Assembly (NCBI RefSeq): GCF_013201545.1
Contig: NZ_CP053746.1
Coordinates: forward strand, 2,693,001-2,757,000
Direction of reading: 5' to 3'
Origin: Pseudomonas graminis
GTDB lineage: Bacteria; Pseudomonadota; Gammaproteobacteria; Pseudomonadales; Pseudomonadaceae
Length of the DNA: 64,000 nt
Both the position numbers and the translations under genes were made by a program. The notes below the pieces were generated by a model. It made no database searches and was not told the origin of the DNA. It worked only from the letters and a program-made list of their open reading frames with translations. This document shows positions 1 to 9,089 of this stretch, piece after piece. Every line of letters begins with the position of its first letter. Position 1 is the stretch's first letter.

Positions 1-473
1 GTCATCAGCGCGCCGTCGCGAACGTAAATGCGATCAGGCTCAACCCTCGCGTGGGGGAACCGGTCGGCGAGTTGCCGAGCGTGGCTCCAGTGGGTAGCAG
101 CCTGCCGGCCATCCAGCAAACCGGCGTGCCCGAGGATGAACGCCCCGGTGCAGATCGAACCGTAGCGTCGCGCCTGGGGCACGGCTTGCAGCAGCCACTG
201 GGTAAGGGCGGGCATTTCCGCGGCGTCCGGCAGCGAAGGGCCGCCGGGAATCAGGAGGGTGTCGAACGGCTTAGGCGCGTCCGCCAGGGAATACTGCGCA
301 CCCAGCGGCATGCCGTTGGACGCAATGATCGGGTAGGGCGCCGAGCCGATGGTGACGATCTCGTAGCCATCACCCTCGGGCAGGAAGCGGTTGGCTTCGG
401 CGAAAACGTCGAGCGGCCCGGCCACGTCCAGGGACTGAACGTTGGGAAACAGCACGATCGCGACGCGCTTCAT
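1..473 (-). CDS. GlxA-family transcriptional regulator, N-terminal DJ-1/PfpI-like domain (partial)
   Basis: The gene starts at the ATG complementary to 471-473 and runs off the left edge, leaving 157 residues. The visible part is a DJ-1/PfpI (class I glutamine-amidotransferase-like) domain: an initial MKRVAIVLFP strand, a central LLIPGGP segment (residues 73-79) and the elbow cysteine in SICTGAFIL (C108). In GlxA-type regulators this domain precedes a C-terminal AraC-type helix-turn-helix, expected beyond the window but not seen. Such proteins usually sense small metabolites and control a neighbouring catabolic operon. A stand-alone DJ-1/PfpI protein is the alternative if the C-terminal domain is absent. 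Confidence 0.75.
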   Translation of the reverse strand, partial: MKRVAIVLFPNVQSLDVAGPLDVFAEANRFLPEGDGYEIVTIGSAPYPIIASNGMPLGAQYSLADAPKPFDTLLIPGGPSLPDAAEMPALTQWLLQAVPQARRYGSICTGAFILGHAGLLDGRQAATHWSHARQLADRFPHARVEPDRIYVRDGALM

Positions 474-577
474 GCTGGCACACCCGGACCGAAAGGGGAG
501 GCTCGAAGGCGAGGGTTGCTGTGGGAATTATCCCGCCAGCCAGGCACACGCCGCGAACGGTCCGAGCGCAAGTCGCC

Positions 578-904
578 TTACTTCTTCGGCAACGTGGTGA
601 CGTTGTCCCACTCAGTAATCAGCGCTTTCTTGTTCTTGCGGTCGTAGAGGCAGAGCTCGGTTCCCGTCTTGTTCTTCATGAGCGCCTGTTTGTACTGACC
701 TTTGATCAACAGCGCGTTGAAGCCGACGCTGTCATCGAAGGCAGCGTCGGCGCCGGCAGGTTTGGCGTTCTTCAGGGAGCTGGCGCTGACACAACTGTCG
801 ACCAGGGTTTTGTTGAAGGCGGTCCAGGCGTCCGGGCTGGAGGCATTGGCCTGACCAGCAGCGGCGGCGGTTAGTACGAGCAGCAGCGCGGTGTGCATCT
901 TCAC
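578..904 (-). CDS. small secreted protein of unknown function
   Basis: 108 residues. It begins with a clear Sec signal peptide (positive start, LLLVLTAAAAG core, probable cleavage near AANAS around residue 21), so the mature product should be periplasmic or secreted. Two cysteines (C38, C85) could form a disulfide; the C-terminus is lysine-rich. The GTG at 904 has GGAG about ten bases upstream and is preferred over the ATG two codons later. No domain was recognised. It lies between a GlxA-type regulator and a GNAT gene, all on the minus strand, with gaps too large to imply one operon. Confidence 0.65.
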   Translation of the reverse strand: MKMHTALLLVLTAAAAGQANASSPDAWTAFNKTLVDSCVSASSLKNAKPAGADAAFDDSVGFNALLIKGQYKQALMKNKTGTELCLYDRKNKKALITEWDNVTTLPKK

Positions 905-952
905 GGGTAGGCATCTCCATGGCGTGAGGGGTGAACGCGGCCCGGCGCAGAA

Positions 953-1501
953 TCAGCGCGGTTCGAGTTCGTGGCGCTGAATATATTGCATACCGGCGCG
1001 CTCATACAGCCGGCGTGCGCCGAGATTGCTTTCCATCACCTTGAGGTCGACGTGGCCCTCACCGCGCTGGCGAAAGGCTTCAAACACCTGATCGAGCAGC
1101 GTGAGACCCAAGCCCTGATTGCGCGCGCGAGGGTGAACCACCAGGTTGCGGATGAACGCGCTGGTCCAGCATTGCGCAACCGCGACCACACCCTGTGCGT
1201 CCTCCAGCACGAAACACAGCGCCCGATCACACTCAGGATCAGTCTCGAAGGCATCAAGCCATGCCGGGTAATCCGCGACGCGACCGCCACCGTGCTCGCG
1301 GCCCAGCACCAACAATTGGTGCACCAAAGGCGCGTTTTGCGCGGTGAATTCAACGGGGCGCACGGCGGCCGGCCACCCCGGATCATCAAGGGTCGGGCCG
1401 AGATCGCGGCGCATCAGCCAGTAATGCGCGGTGGAGGCATCGCCTGCGGTCGGTCTCAGATGCCCTGAGCTTCGACCGTGCGGGCGGCTTCGATCAAGCA
1501 T
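953..1501 (-). CDS. GNAT family N-acetyltransferase
   Basis: A GCN5-related acetyltransferase. The acetyl-CoA pyrophosphate loop is visible as RNQGLGLTLL, following the beta-4 strand IRNLVVHPRA, and the family C-terminus VMESNLGARRLYERAGM is present. These enzymes transfer acetyl from acetyl-CoA to an amine; the substrate cannot be told. The start is uncertain. The ATG at 1501 overlaps cheV by 46 bases and has GAG upstream, while the ATG at 1414 has no visible ribosome-binding site and would remove the HYWLMRRDLG stretch, which looks like part of the protein. Probably translationally coupled to cheV upstream. Confidence 0.75.
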   Translation of the reverse strand: MLDRSRPHGRSSGHLRPTAGDASTAHYWLMRRDLGPTLDDPGWPAAVRPVEFTAQNAPLVHQLLVLGREHGGGRVADYPAWLDAFETDPECDRALCFVLEDAQGVVAVAQCWTSAFIRNLVVHPRARNQGLGLTLLDQVFEAFRQRGEGHVDLKVMESNLGARRLYERAGMQYIQRHELEPR

Positions 1502-2352
1502 CGTGTCAGCTCGGGCGAGGAAAATTTTGTCAGAACCGCGTTGGCGCCGGCGGCGTTGGCTTTTTCGGCGTTCATCGCGCTGTCCAGTGAAGTGTGCAGC
1601 AGCACGTACAGCTCCTGGAAGTCCGGCGTTTCCCGAAGTGTACGAGTGAGCGCGTAGCCGTCCATTTCCGACATCTCGATGTCGGACACCACCACGTTGA
1701 TCTGCTGTGCGGTGCCTTGCAGTTCAAGCAGTTGATCAATGGCTTCCCGCGCGCTGCGGGCCGTGTGGCATTCGACGCCCAGATTGCGCAGAGTGATCAC
1801 CGATTGCTGCAGCGCCACCTGACTGTCATCGACCACCAGAATGCGTGCCTTGGCGAGCACTTCGGCATCTTCAGGGCGCAGCTCCGCGGGCTCTGCAACA
1901 ACTCGCGGCGGGGCGATACCGTGAATCACCTTCTCGATGTCCAGCACCTGAACCAGCGTCCCGTCCACCTGTGTCACGCCGGTGATGAATGACTTGTGGC
2001 CGGAGCCAAACGGAGGCGGACGAATGTCGGTGGTCAGGCAGTGAACGATCTTGCTGACGGCCTGCACGTGCAGCCCCTGCTTGGAGCGGCTGACATCGGT
2101 GACGATCAGGCAGCCGCCATCCGGGTCCACCAACGGGCGCTCGCCAATGGCACGACTCAGGTCGATCACTGACAGCGGATTGCCGCGCAAGGTGGCGACG
2201 CCTTTGACGTGTGGATGGGATTCCGGCAGACGCGTGAGGGGAGGGCAGGGAATGATTTCACTGACTTTTAGCAGGTTGATCGCCATCAGCTTTCCGCTGC
2301 GTAACGTGAACAGCAGAAGCGAGAGTGAATCCGCACGGACGTTCTTGGACAT
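1456..2352 (-). CDS. cheV: chemotaxis coupling protein CheV (CheW-receiver fusion)
   Basis: 298 residues from the ATG at 2352, chosen because AGAAGG lies just upstream and the protein then starts MSKNVRADSL. Residues 1 to about 155 are a CheW domain that couples receptors to the CheA kinase. Residues about 170-295 are a response-regulator receiver: acidic pair in ILVVDDS, phospho-acceptor Asp in VVVSDIEMSEMDG, and conserved Lys in LTKFSS. CheV proteins modulate receptor-kinase coupling in adaptation and act at the cytoplasmic face of the membrane. A sigma-28-like promoter lies about 60 bases upstream, placing the gene in the flagellar/chemotaxis regulon. Confidence 0.93.
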   Translation of the reverse strand: MSKNVRADSLSLLLFTLRSGKLMAINLLKVSEIIPCPPLTRLPESHPHVKGVATLRGNPLSVIDLSRAIGERPLVDPDGGCLIVTDVSRSKQGLHVQAVSKIVHCLTTDIRPPPFGSGHKSFITGVTQVDGTLVQVLDIEKVIHGIAPPRVVAEPAELRPEDAEVLAKARILVVDDSQVALQQSVITLRNLGVECHTARSAREAIDQLLELQGTAQQINVVVSDIEMSEMDGYALTRTLRETPDFQELYVLLHTSLDSAMNAEKANAAGANAVLTKFSSPELTRCLIEAARTVEAQGI

Positions 2353-2414
2353 ATAAACCTTCTGTGATGCGTTGCCTGGCCGCATGGAATCGGCCAACAG
2401 CTTTCGATGACGGT

Positions 2415-2441
2415 TTATCGACCCGCTGAAGGCAGGCTTTA
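2415..2441 (-). promoter_or_regulatory. sigma-28 (FliA)-type promoter for cheV
   Basis: Read on the minus strand, a -35 element TAAAGCCT (2434-2441) is followed by an 11-base spacer and a -10 element GTCGATAA (2415-2422). The FliA consensus is TAAAGTTT-N11-GCCGATAA, so 6 of 8 and 7 of 8 bases match with exact spacing. It points at cheV, whose ATG is at 2352. Confidence 0.7.
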
Positions 2442-2484
2442 ACCCTTTCGGTTTTTCCCAACCGTGTGGCCCGTCCGAATTGCA

Positions 2485-2541
2485 GTCAATTTGACTTCGC
2501 TCAGGTCACTTTGACCTACGGTTTTCTCGAGTCATATTGAC
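2485..2541 (+). promoter_or_regulatory. three NorR/FhpR-type enhancer sites upstream of hmp
   Basis: Three near-identical 11-mers: GTCAATTTGAC (2485-2495), GTCACTTTGAC (2505-2515) and GTCATATTGAC (2531-2541). All fit GTCANNTTGAC, which is the GT-N7-AC core of NorR-family sites. NorR-type activators are sigma-54 enhancer-binding proteins triggered by nitric oxide, and pseudomonads control flavohaemoglobin through such a regulator (FhpR). The regulator gene is not in this window. Confidence 0.75.
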
Positions 2542-2582
2542 TGTGCGTTGGCCAAGCCCTTGAATTCGGGCCTTGGAGTCGC

Positions 2583-2598
2583 TGGCACGATTCCTGAA
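2583..2598 (+). promoter_or_regulatory. sigma-54-like -24/-12 element for hmp
   Basis: TGGCAC gives a perfect -24 half. The -12 half reads CTGAA where TTGCA is expected, so GC at -12 is replaced by GA. The spacing is correct, and the element lies 42 bases downstream of the third NorR-type site and 43 bases before the hmp ATG. It is an imperfect match, made credible by the enhancer array. Confidence 0.5.
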
Positions 2599-2640
2599 CT
2601 ACCGAGGTAACGCATCCTCATCACCTCTCGGGAGTTCTTT

Positions 2641-3822
2641 ATGTTGTCCGCATCGGATCGTGCCATCGTCAAGTCAACAGTGCCACTGCTGGAAAGCGGC
2701 GGAGAAGCGCTGATTACCCATTTCTACAAAATGCTGCTCGATCGATACCCACAAGTCCGTCCTCTGTTCAATCAGGCACATCAGGCCAGCGGTGATCAGC
2801 CTCGCGCACTGGCGAACGGGGTGTTGATGTACGCGCGGCATATCGATCAGCTTGATCAACTGGGCGATCTGGTCGCCAAAATCATAAACAAGCACGTGGC
2901 CCTTCAGATTCTGCCCGAGCACTACCCTCTTGTCGGGGAATGCCTGCTCGAGTCCATCCGCCAAGTGCTGGGGGCCGAGATTGCCACTGACGAGGTGATT
3001 ACGGCGTGGGGCAACGCCTACGGACAGCTGGCCGACATTTTGATCGGCGCAGAAAAAACCATCTACGACGAAAAGGCCCAGGCAGTGGGCGGCTGGCGTG
3101 GCGCGCGGGAATTCAAGGTCGTCGCCAAGACACGGGAGAGCTCAGAAATCACCTCGTTCTACTTCGCCCCTGCAGACGGCCAGCCGATTTTGCAGTTCAC
3201 TGCCGGCCAGTACATCGGCCTGCAGTTGCAGGTGGAGGGCGAAGAAATCCGCCGCAACTACTCGTTGTCGGCGCTGGCCGGCAATAACCAGTACCGCATC
3301 AGCGTCAAGCGCGAACCGGACGGTCTCGCTTCCAACTACCTGCACGATCACCTGCAGATTGGCGACAGCATCAATCTGTATCCGCCATCGGGGGAGTTCA
3401 CGCTGACCGACAGCGACAAACCGCTGGTGCTCATCAGCGGGGGTGTCGGCATCACCCCAACCCTGACGATGCTTGAGGCAGCGTTGCCGACCCAGCGGCC
3501 GATTTACTTCATCCACTGCGCACGCAACGGCTCGGTCCATGCATTTCGCGACTGGATCGAGAGCCTGGCGAGCAAGCATCCTCAGCTCAAGCGTTTCTAT
3601 TGCTATGCCGAAGATGACGGCGTCAGCCCGGCGGCTCATGGGACGGGTCTGCTCGATCAGACACGCCTGGAACAGTGGCTGCCGGAGAATCGCGACGTCG
3701 ATGCGTACTTCCTGGGGCCGAAAGGCTTCATGGCGGCGATCAAGCGTCAACTGAAAGCGGCCGGGGTGCCCGAGGCACAGGCGCGTTATGAATTCTTCGG
3801 TCCTGCGTCAGCGTTGGAATAA
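2641..3822 (+). CDS. hmp: flavohaemoprotein, nitric oxide dioxygenase
   Basis: 393 residues, full length for the family. It oxidises nitric oxide to nitrate using O2 and NAD(P)H. Residues 1 to about 135 are the globin domain with B10 Tyr29, E7 Gln53 and the proximal haem ligand His85. The next ~110 residues bind FAD (RRNYSLSA, the RxYS motif), and the C-terminal part binds NAD(P)H (LVLISGGVGITPTLTML). The ATG at 2641 has GGAG seven bases upstream. The upstream NorR-type sites predict induction by nitric oxide. It stands alone as a single transcription unit. Confidence 0.95.
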   Translation: MLSASDRAIVKSTVPLLESGGEALITHFYKMLLDRYPQVRPLFNQAHQASGDQPRALANGVLMYARHIDQLDQLGDLVAKIINKHVALQILPEHYPLVGECLLESIRQVLGAEIATDEVITAWGNAYGQLADILIGAEKTIYDEKAQAVGGWRGAREFKVVAKTRESSEITSFYFAPADGQPILQFTAGQYIGLQLQVEGEEIRRNYSLSALAGNNQYRISVKREPDGLASNYLHDHLQIGDSINLYPPSGEFTLTDSDKPLVLISGGVGITPTLTMLEAALPTQRPIYFIHCARNGSVHAFRDWIESLASKHPQLKRFYCYAEDDGVSPAAHGTGLLDQTRLEQWLPENRDVDAYFLGPKGFMAAIKRQLKAAGVPEAQARYEFFGPASALE

Positions 3823-4158
3823 TCGCTGCGACAATTAGACGCATCCTACATATATATAGAAGGGCCCAACGCGGCGATCCGTGTATGCGACAAAAAGCCG
3901 CACTCTTCTATATATAGGCAGGAAACAGGAGCGCTCACACTAGCGTTTGAATTGGAATGTTAACGCTCGGCTAATGCAGCCGTGTTCACCATTGCGCGGG
4001 ATACGACGGTGGACCGGAAGGCGGTTACGTTCGGTCGCGAATGGCACTGCGTGAACGGGCTGTCTCGACGGTGATAGAATCGCCGCCTTTGCGGGGCGTC
4101 CGGGCCGCAACACTCCACATCCGTCGATCCGGATGACTCCAATTCAAAGGACATGTGA
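3823..4158. other. intergenic region hmp-dsbB with an AT-rich inverted repeat
   Basis: 336 bases without a convincing gene. A perfect 12-base inverted repeat, TATATATAGAAG (3851-3862) and its complement (3905-3916), flanks a 42-base loop; the stem can add a G-T and a G-C pair inward. There is no U-tract, so it is not a classical terminator. The remainder (3920-4158) presumably carries the dsbB promoter, which I could not place. Confidence 0.5.
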
Positions 4159-4668
4159 ATGACTGAAGAGATGTTGTACCTGCGGCGTGAAAAGCAGCTT
4201 CTGGTGTTGCTGGGCATCATCTGCCTGGCGTTGATCGGCGGCGCCTTGTACATGCAGGTGGTGCTGGGCGAGGCGCCTTGCCCGCTGTGCATCCTGCAGC
4301 GGTATGCGCTGTTGTTCATCGCGGTATTCGCGTTCATTGGCGCAGCAATGCCGGGCCGTCTGAGCCTGACCATCTGCGAAGCGCTGGTGGTGTTGAGCGC
4401 AGTGGGCGGGCTGGTTACGGCCGGGCGCCATGTGTACATCCAGACCCACCCGACCGAGAGCTGCGGCATCGATGTGCTGCACCCGATTGTCGACGGTCTG
4501 CCCCTGGCGTCTCTATTTCCGCTAGGCTTTCAGGTAGGCGGTTTCTGCGAGACGCCATATCCGCCAGTTCTCGGTCTGTCTCTGGCGCAATGGGCACTCG
4601 TGGCATTTGTACTGACCGTTGTGCTGGTGCCGGTGGGAATCATTCGTAACCGGATGAAAGCACGCTGA
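4159..4668 (+). CDS. dsbB: disulfide bond formation protein DsbB
   Basis: 169 residues, four membrane helices. DsbB is the inner-membrane quinone reductase that reoxidises periplasmic DsbA. The first periplasmic loop carries the CPLC pair (41-44), followed by the basic residue needed for quinone chemistry; the second carries C102 (ESCG) and C130 (GGFCE), giving the four catalytic cysteines. The start at 4159 follows CATGTGA; a second ATG at 4171 is possible. The gene lies directly upstream of the cytochrome bo3 operon, fitting a quinone-linked role, but a 469-base gap separates them. Confidence 0.93.
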   Translation: MTEEMLYLRREKQLLVLLGIICLALIGGALYMQVVLGEAPCPLCILQRYALLFIAVFAFIGAAMPGRLSLTICEALVVLSAVGGLVTAGRHVYIQTHPTESCGIDVLHPIVDGLPLASLFPLGFQVGGFCETPYPPVLGLSLAQWALVAFVLTVVLVPVGIIRNRMKAR

Positions 4669-4687
4669 TTACAAAGCGTTGCGTAAC

Positions 4688-4723
4688 AAAGTCCCGGAAA
4701 TCCTTCAACAGAACCGGGGCTTT
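4688..4723 (+). terminator. hairpin after dsbB, possible terminator
   Basis: A 10-base-pair stem (4688-4697 with 4714-4723, one G-U pair) around a 16-base loop, beginning 19 bases after the dsbB stop. Only three T follow, so efficiency is uncertain. Confidence 0.4.
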
Positions 4724-5137
4724 GCGCAGTTTCAGGGTGCGACATAACACCGCATTTTTACGGATCGTGAAATTAACTGTTGCGCAGAAACTTATAGTCA
4801 ATAAAACTTTACGTATCTACAATCGCCCCCAATTCACGCCCCCCCTCATTTGCGGGACGGTGTAAATCGAGGTTATGGAGCGTCTTTTCGCTCTAGTAGA
4901 CGCGGTTCGAATGGCCTCCCGAGTCACGTTCTGAATGTCTGCGCCAAGGGATAGGGTCCGCATTAGCGGGTGCCACCATTCGAATAAGAAACCAAAGCTC
5001 AACCCGGATTTGTTGTGAGGCCCCATGCTTCCTGACAGGCCCCTTTTCAATCCAAGCATTTGCCAGCACCTGGCAGGGTGAAGTGTTGGCGGTCGAAACC
5101 CAACTGCGATGCGAAAGCTGCTTTTAGAGGTCGTGAG
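4724..5137. other. long leader region upstream of cyoA
   Basis: About 410 bases without a supported gene. The first 100 bases are AT-rich, and TACAAT at 4818-4823 could be a -10, but no good -35 is paired with it. A promoter there would give cyoA an untranslated leader of roughly 300 bases. An A-rich AATAAGAA at 4983-4990 fits the AAnAAnAA pattern used by Hfq/Crc but is 147 bases from the start codon, so I do not call it a site. Confidence 0.4.
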
Positions 5138-6073
5138 ATGAGTAAAAAAAGGTACCCCAGGTTTTTTGGCTTCTTGGCCCTTTTCAGCATGCTCCTGCTC
5201 AGCGGGTGCGATTACACCCTGCTGGATCCCAAAGGCCATGTGGGCGTTCAAGAGCGTGACCTGATCATCACTGCTACCTTGCTGATGCTGCTGGTGGTGG
5301 TGCCGGTCATTTTCATGACCATCATCTTCGCCTGGAAGTATCGCGCTACCAACAAGAGCGCGACGTACACGCCTGACTGGGCGCATTCGACCCGGATTGA
5401 GCTGGTGGTCTGGCTGGTTCCATTGGCCATCATCATTGTGCTCGGCTATGTGACCTACAAGTCGACCCACGCGCTGGATCCTTACCGTCCGCTCGAGTCC
5501 GACGTCAAGCCGGTGACCATTGAAGTGGTCGCACTGGACTGGAAATGGCTGTTCATCTATCCGGAACAGGGCATCGCCACCGTCAACAAGATCGTGTTCC
5601 CGGCCAATACGCCGATCAATTTCCGCATCACTTCCGATTCGGTCATGAACTCGTTCTTTATCCCTGCGCTGGGCGGCCAGATCTACGCGATGGCCGGCAT
5701 GCAGACCAAGCTGCACCTGATCGCCAATGAAAACGGCGAGTTCGATGGGATCTCCGCCAACTACAGTGGCGCAGGCTTCACCGGCATGAAATTCAAGGCG
5801 ACTGCCACCTCACAGGCTGATTTCGACGCTTGGGTTGCCGACGTCAAGAATTCACCTAAAACACTGGCAACGGCCGAATACGCCGCGCTGGCCAAGCCTA
5901 GCGAACGTAACCCCGTTGAACTCTACTCCTCGGTCACTCCGAACCTGTTCCAGATCATCATCGACAAGTATGAAGGTATGAAGCCGGGCAAGATTGTCCA
6001 CGAGAAGAAAGAAGTAGCAGGTACGGAAGGGATGGACATGGGTAAGCATTCAGCTGCGCAGGCAGAGGAGTAA
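5138..6073 (+). CDS. cyoA: cytochrome bo3 ubiquinol oxidase subunit II
   Basis: 311 residues from the ATG at 5138, which follows GAGGTCGTGAG. The N-terminus is a lipoprotein signal with lipobox LLSGC (C24 lipidated). Two membrane helices follow (about 40-64 and 85-107), then a periplasmic cupredoxin-fold domain. As in quinol oxidases, CuA ligands are not evident, so electrons come from ubiquinol rather than cytochrome c. An upstream in-frame start at 5060 would place 26 polar residues before the signal and is unlikely. First gene of cyoABCDE. Confidence 0.95.
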   Translation: MSKKRYPRFFGFLALFSMLLLSGCDYTLLDPKGHVGVQERDLIITATLLMLLVVVPVIFMTIIFAWKYRATNKSATYTPDWAHSTRIELVVWLVPLAIIIVLGYVTYKSTHALDPYRPLESDVKPVTIEVVALDWKWLFIYPEQGIATVNKIVFPANTPINFRITSDSVMNSFFIPALGGQIYAMAGMQTKLHLIANENGEFDGISANYSGAGFTGMKFKATATSQADFDAWVADVKNSPKTLATAEYAALAKPSERNPVELYSSVTPNLFQIIIDKYEGMKPGKIVHEKKEVAGTEGMDMGKHSAAQAEE

Positions 6074-6076
6074 ACG

Positions 6077-8095
6077 ATGTTTGGTAAATTAAGTCTGGAC
6101 GCGATTCCGTTCCACGAGCCGATAGTCATGATCACGGTCGCCATGATCGCGATCGGTGGTGCGGCGTTGCTGGGTCTGATCACGTACTTCAAGAAGTGGA
6201 CTTACCTCTACACCGAGTGGCTGACGTCTGTCGACCACAAGAAAATCGGTGTCATGTACATCATCATTGCAATGGTCATGCTGCTGCGCGGCTTTGCCGA
6301 CGCAGTGCTGATGCGTTCGCAATTGGCCATGGCCACTGAAGGCTCACCCGGCTACTTGCCGCCTGAGCACTATGACCAGATCTTCACCGCTCACGGCGTG
6401 ATCATGATCATCTTCATGGCGATGCCGTTCTTCACCGGCCTGATGAACATCGTCGTGCCTCTGCAGATTGGCGCTCGCGACGTTGCCTTCCCGTTCCTGA
6501 ACTCCTTGAGCCTCTATCTGCTGATCTCCGGCGTGATTCTGGTCAACGTGTCTCTGGGCGTCGGCGAGTTCGCACGTACCGGTTGGGTTGCCTATCCACC
6601 GCTGTCGGAACTGGGCTATAGCCCGGGCGTGGGTGTGGATTACTACATCTGGGCACTGCAGCTGTCAGGACTGGGGACAACGTTAACCGGGGTCAACTTC
6701 CTGGTCACCGTGCTGAAGATGCGTACCCCTGGCATGAAACTGATGGACATGCCGATCTTCACCTGGACCTGCACCTGGGCCAACGTCCTGATCGTGGCTT
6801 CGTTCCCGATCCTGACAGGCACCCTGGCGTTCCTGACCCTTGACCGTTACCTGGACTTCCACATCTTCACGAACGAATTGGGTGGTAACCCGATGATGTA
6901 CGTGAACCTGTTCTGGGCGTGGGGTCACCCTGAGGTTTACATCCTGATTCTGCCGGCGTTCGGGGTCTTCTCCGAAGTCATCTCGACCTTCACCGGCAAG
7001 CGTCTGTTCGGCCACCACTCGATGATCTACGCCTCCGGTGCGATCTCGATCCTCGGCTTTATGGTCTGGCTGCACCACTTCTTCACCATGGGTTCGGGTG
7101 CAAGCGTCAACGCCTTCTTCGGTCTGGCGACGATGCTGATTTCCATCCCGACGGGTGTGAAGCTGTTCAACTGGCTGTTCACGATCTACCAGGGACGTCT
7201 GCGCTTCACCGCGCCAGTCTTGTGGACCCTGGGCTTCATGGTCACCTTCTCCATCGGTGGTATGACCGGCGTACTGCTGGCTATCCCGGGTGCTGACTTC
7301 GTTCTGCACAACAGCCTGTTCGTGATCGCGCACTTCCATAACGTGATCATCGGTGGTGCTGTGTTCGGTTACATCGCCGGCTTCGCGTTCTGGTTCCCTA
7401 AAGCGTTCGGCTTCAAGCTGAACGAGAAGTGGGGCAAGGCAGCGTTCTGGTTCTGGATATCGGGTTTCTACGTCGCCTTCATGCCGCTGTACGCATTGGG
7501 CTTCATGGGCATGACCCGTCGTCTGAACACCACTGACAACCCGGACTGGACGCCATACCTGCACGTCGCGTTCGTCGGTGCGTTGCTGATCGCTGTCGGT
7601 ATCGCCTGCCAGCTGATCCAGATCTTCGTGAGTATCCGTGACCGCGAGCAGAACCGCGATCTGACCGGTGACCCATGGAATGGCCACACCCTGGAATGGT
7701 CCACCTCGTCGCCACCGCCTTTCTACAACTTTGCAGAAATGCCGAAAGCCAACGAGATCGACCCGTGGTATGCCGCCAAGCGTGATGGCGAGGCCTACAA
7801 GGTTCCGGCCAAGTACTCCGACATCCACATGCCGAACAACACGGCAACGGGCATGGTGATGGGCCTCCTGCTGACCGTCTTCGGTTTCGCGATGATCTGG
7901 CACATCTTCTGGCTGGCCGCTGTCAGCCTGATCGGCACGATCGTTTACTTCGTGATTCACGCGGCACGTGACGATCAGGGCTACATGGTTCCTGCATCCG
8001 AGGTGGCACGTATCGAAGGCGAGCAACACGCGATCCTGGCTCGTGTTCGCAATGGTCAGACAAACTCTCCTGTCAACAAGCTGGAGCAGGCATAA
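6077..8095 (+). CDS. cyoB: cytochrome bo3 ubiquinol oxidase subunit I
   Basis: 672 residues, the catalytic subunit reducing O2 to water at the haem o3-CuB centre while pumping protons. Residue numbers coincide with E. coli CyoB: ubiquinol-site R71, D75 and H98; low-spin haem ligand H106; D-channel N124, D135 and N142; and H284-E286-Y288 in WGHPEVYIL, the CuB ligand and the Tyr cross-linked to it. About fifteen membrane helices. Three bases separate it from cyoA and three from cyoC. Confidence 0.97.
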   Translation: MFGKLSLDAIPFHEPIVMITVAMIAIGGAALLGLITYFKKWTYLYTEWLTSVDHKKIGVMYIIIAMVMLLRGFADAVLMRSQLAMATEGSPGYLPPEHYDQIFTAHGVIMIIFMAMPFFTGLMNIVVPLQIGARDVAFPFLNSLSLYLLISGVILVNVSLGVGEFARTGWVAYPPLSELGYSPGVGVDYYIWALQLSGLGTTLTGVNFLVTVLKMRTPGMKLMDMPIFTWTCTWANVLIVASFPILTGTLAFLTLDRYLDFHIFTNELGGNPMMYVNLFWAWGHPEVYILILPAFGVFSEVISTFTGKRLFGHHSMIYASGAISILGFMVWLHHFFTMGSGASVNAFFGLATMLISIPTGVKLFNWLFTIYQGRLRFTAPVLWTLGFMVTFSIGGMTGVLLAIPGADFVLHNSLFVIAHFHNVIIGGAVFGYIAGFAFWFPKAFGFKLNEKWGKAAFWFWISGFYVAFMPLYALGFMGMTRRLNTTDNPDWTPYLHVAFVGALLIAVGIACQLIQIFVSIRDREQNRDLTGDPWNGHTLEWSTSSPPPFYNFAEMPKANEIDPWYAAKRDGEAYKVPAKYSDIHMPNNTATGMVMGLLLTVFGFAMIWHIFWLAAVSLIGTIVYFVIHAARDDQGYMVPASEVARIEGEQHAILARVRNGQTNSPVNKLEQA

Positions 8096-8098
8096 ACA

Positions 8099-8731
8099 AT
8101 GTCGAACTTAGTATTTGATGGTGCGAAGGGTCACGACCACGGTCATGACCACGAGCACGACCATGGTCACCATGACGCCGGCGAGATGAAGATCTACGGC
8201 TTCTGGATCTACCTGATGACCGACTGCATTCTGTTTGCGTCGATCTTCGCCATTTACGCGGTACTGGTTAACAACGTAGCGGGTGGTCCTGCGGGCCACG
8301 ACATCTTCGAACTGCCTTACGTGCTTGGCGAAACCGCCTGCCTGTTGCTCAGCTCGATCACCTACGGCTTCGCCATGCTGGCGATGCACAAGGGCAACAA
8401 GTCGGGCGTTCTGGGTTGGTTGTTCGTGACCTTCCTGTTCGGCCTGGGCTTCATCGGCATGGAGATCAACGAGTTCCACCTGCTGATCTCCGAAGGTTAC
8501 GGTCCTAACCGCAGCGGTTTCCTGTCGGCGTTCTTCACGCTGGTCGGCACCCACGGTCTTCACGTGACCAGCGGCCTGATCTGGATGGCGATCATGATGT
8601 ATCAGGTCTCCAAGCACGGTCTGACCGGGACCAACCAGACTCGCCTGAGCATGCTCAGCCTGTTCTGGCACTTCCTGGACGTTGTCTGGATTTGCGTGTT
8701 CACCGTTGTCTATCTGATGGGGACCATTTAA
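8099..8731 (+). CDS. cyoC: cytochrome bo3 ubiquinol oxidase subunit III
   Basis: 210 residues with five membrane helices, the standard CyoC size. The helix after [16 protein letters not shown] and the end [18 protein letters not shown] are typical of haem-copper oxidase subunit III, which stabilises the complex. Unusual is the cytoplasmic N-terminus: residues 12-25 alternate His with Asp/Gly/Glu and contain eight histidines, suggesting metal binding, possibly copper or nickel. Confidence 0.95.
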   Translation: MSNLVFDGAKGHDHGHDHEHDHGHHDAGEMKIYGFWIYLMTDCILFASIFAIYAVLVNNVAGGPAGHDIFELPYVLGETACLLLSSITYGFAMLAMHKGNKSGVLGWLFVTFLFGLGFIGMEINEFHLLISEGYGPNRSGFLSAFFTLVGTHGLHVTSGLIWMAIMMYQVSKHGLTGTNQTRLSMLSLFWHFLDVVWICVFTVVYLMGTI

Positions 8732-9079
8732 ATGGCGAATTCACATCACTCAAATGACGCTGCCAGCCATGAACCTGCCGCCCACGGCAGCTTCAAGTCG
8801 TACATGGTCGGTTTCGTACTGTCGATCATCCTGACCGCGGTTCCTTTCGGTCTGGTGATGTTCCCGACGATCTCGAAAGTGGCCACGCTGTGGGTCGTTC
8901 TGATCTTCGCAGTCGTGCAGGTTTTGGTTCACCTGGTGTACTTCCTGCACCTTGACCGCTCGGCGGCACAGCGCAACAACGTCATCGCGTTTGCCTTCGC
9001 TGGCCTTGTGATCGTGCTGCTGGTTGGTTTGAGCACCTGGATCATGTTCAGCATCCACACCGCCATGATGGCGAAGTGA
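8732..9079 (+). CDS. cyoD: cytochrome bo3 ubiquinol oxidase subunit IV
   Basis: 115 residues with three membrane helices, matching the small CyoD subunit that assists assembly of the CuB site. A hydrophilic N-terminus ([16 protein letters not shown]) precedes the first helix. The family stretch [15 protein letters not shown] is present in helix two. Its ATG follows the cyoC stop codon with no gap, so translation is presumably coupled. Confidence 0.94.
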   Translation: MANSHHSNDAASHEPAAHGSFKSYMVGFVLSIILTAVPFGLVMFPTISKVATLWVVLIFAVVQVLVHLVYFLHLDRSAAQRNNVIAFAFAGLVIVLLVGLSTWIMFSIHTAMMAK

Positions 9080-9089
9080 GGAAAACCTG

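Noticed and set aside
3851..3916. Inverted repeat as ends of an insertion sequence
   Set aside because: Only 42 bases lie between the arms, with no target duplication or coding capacity.
4983..4990. Hfq/Crc A-rich motif in the cyoA leader
   Set aside because: One AAnAAnAA match 147 bases from the start codon is expected by chance and is not near the ribosome-binding site.
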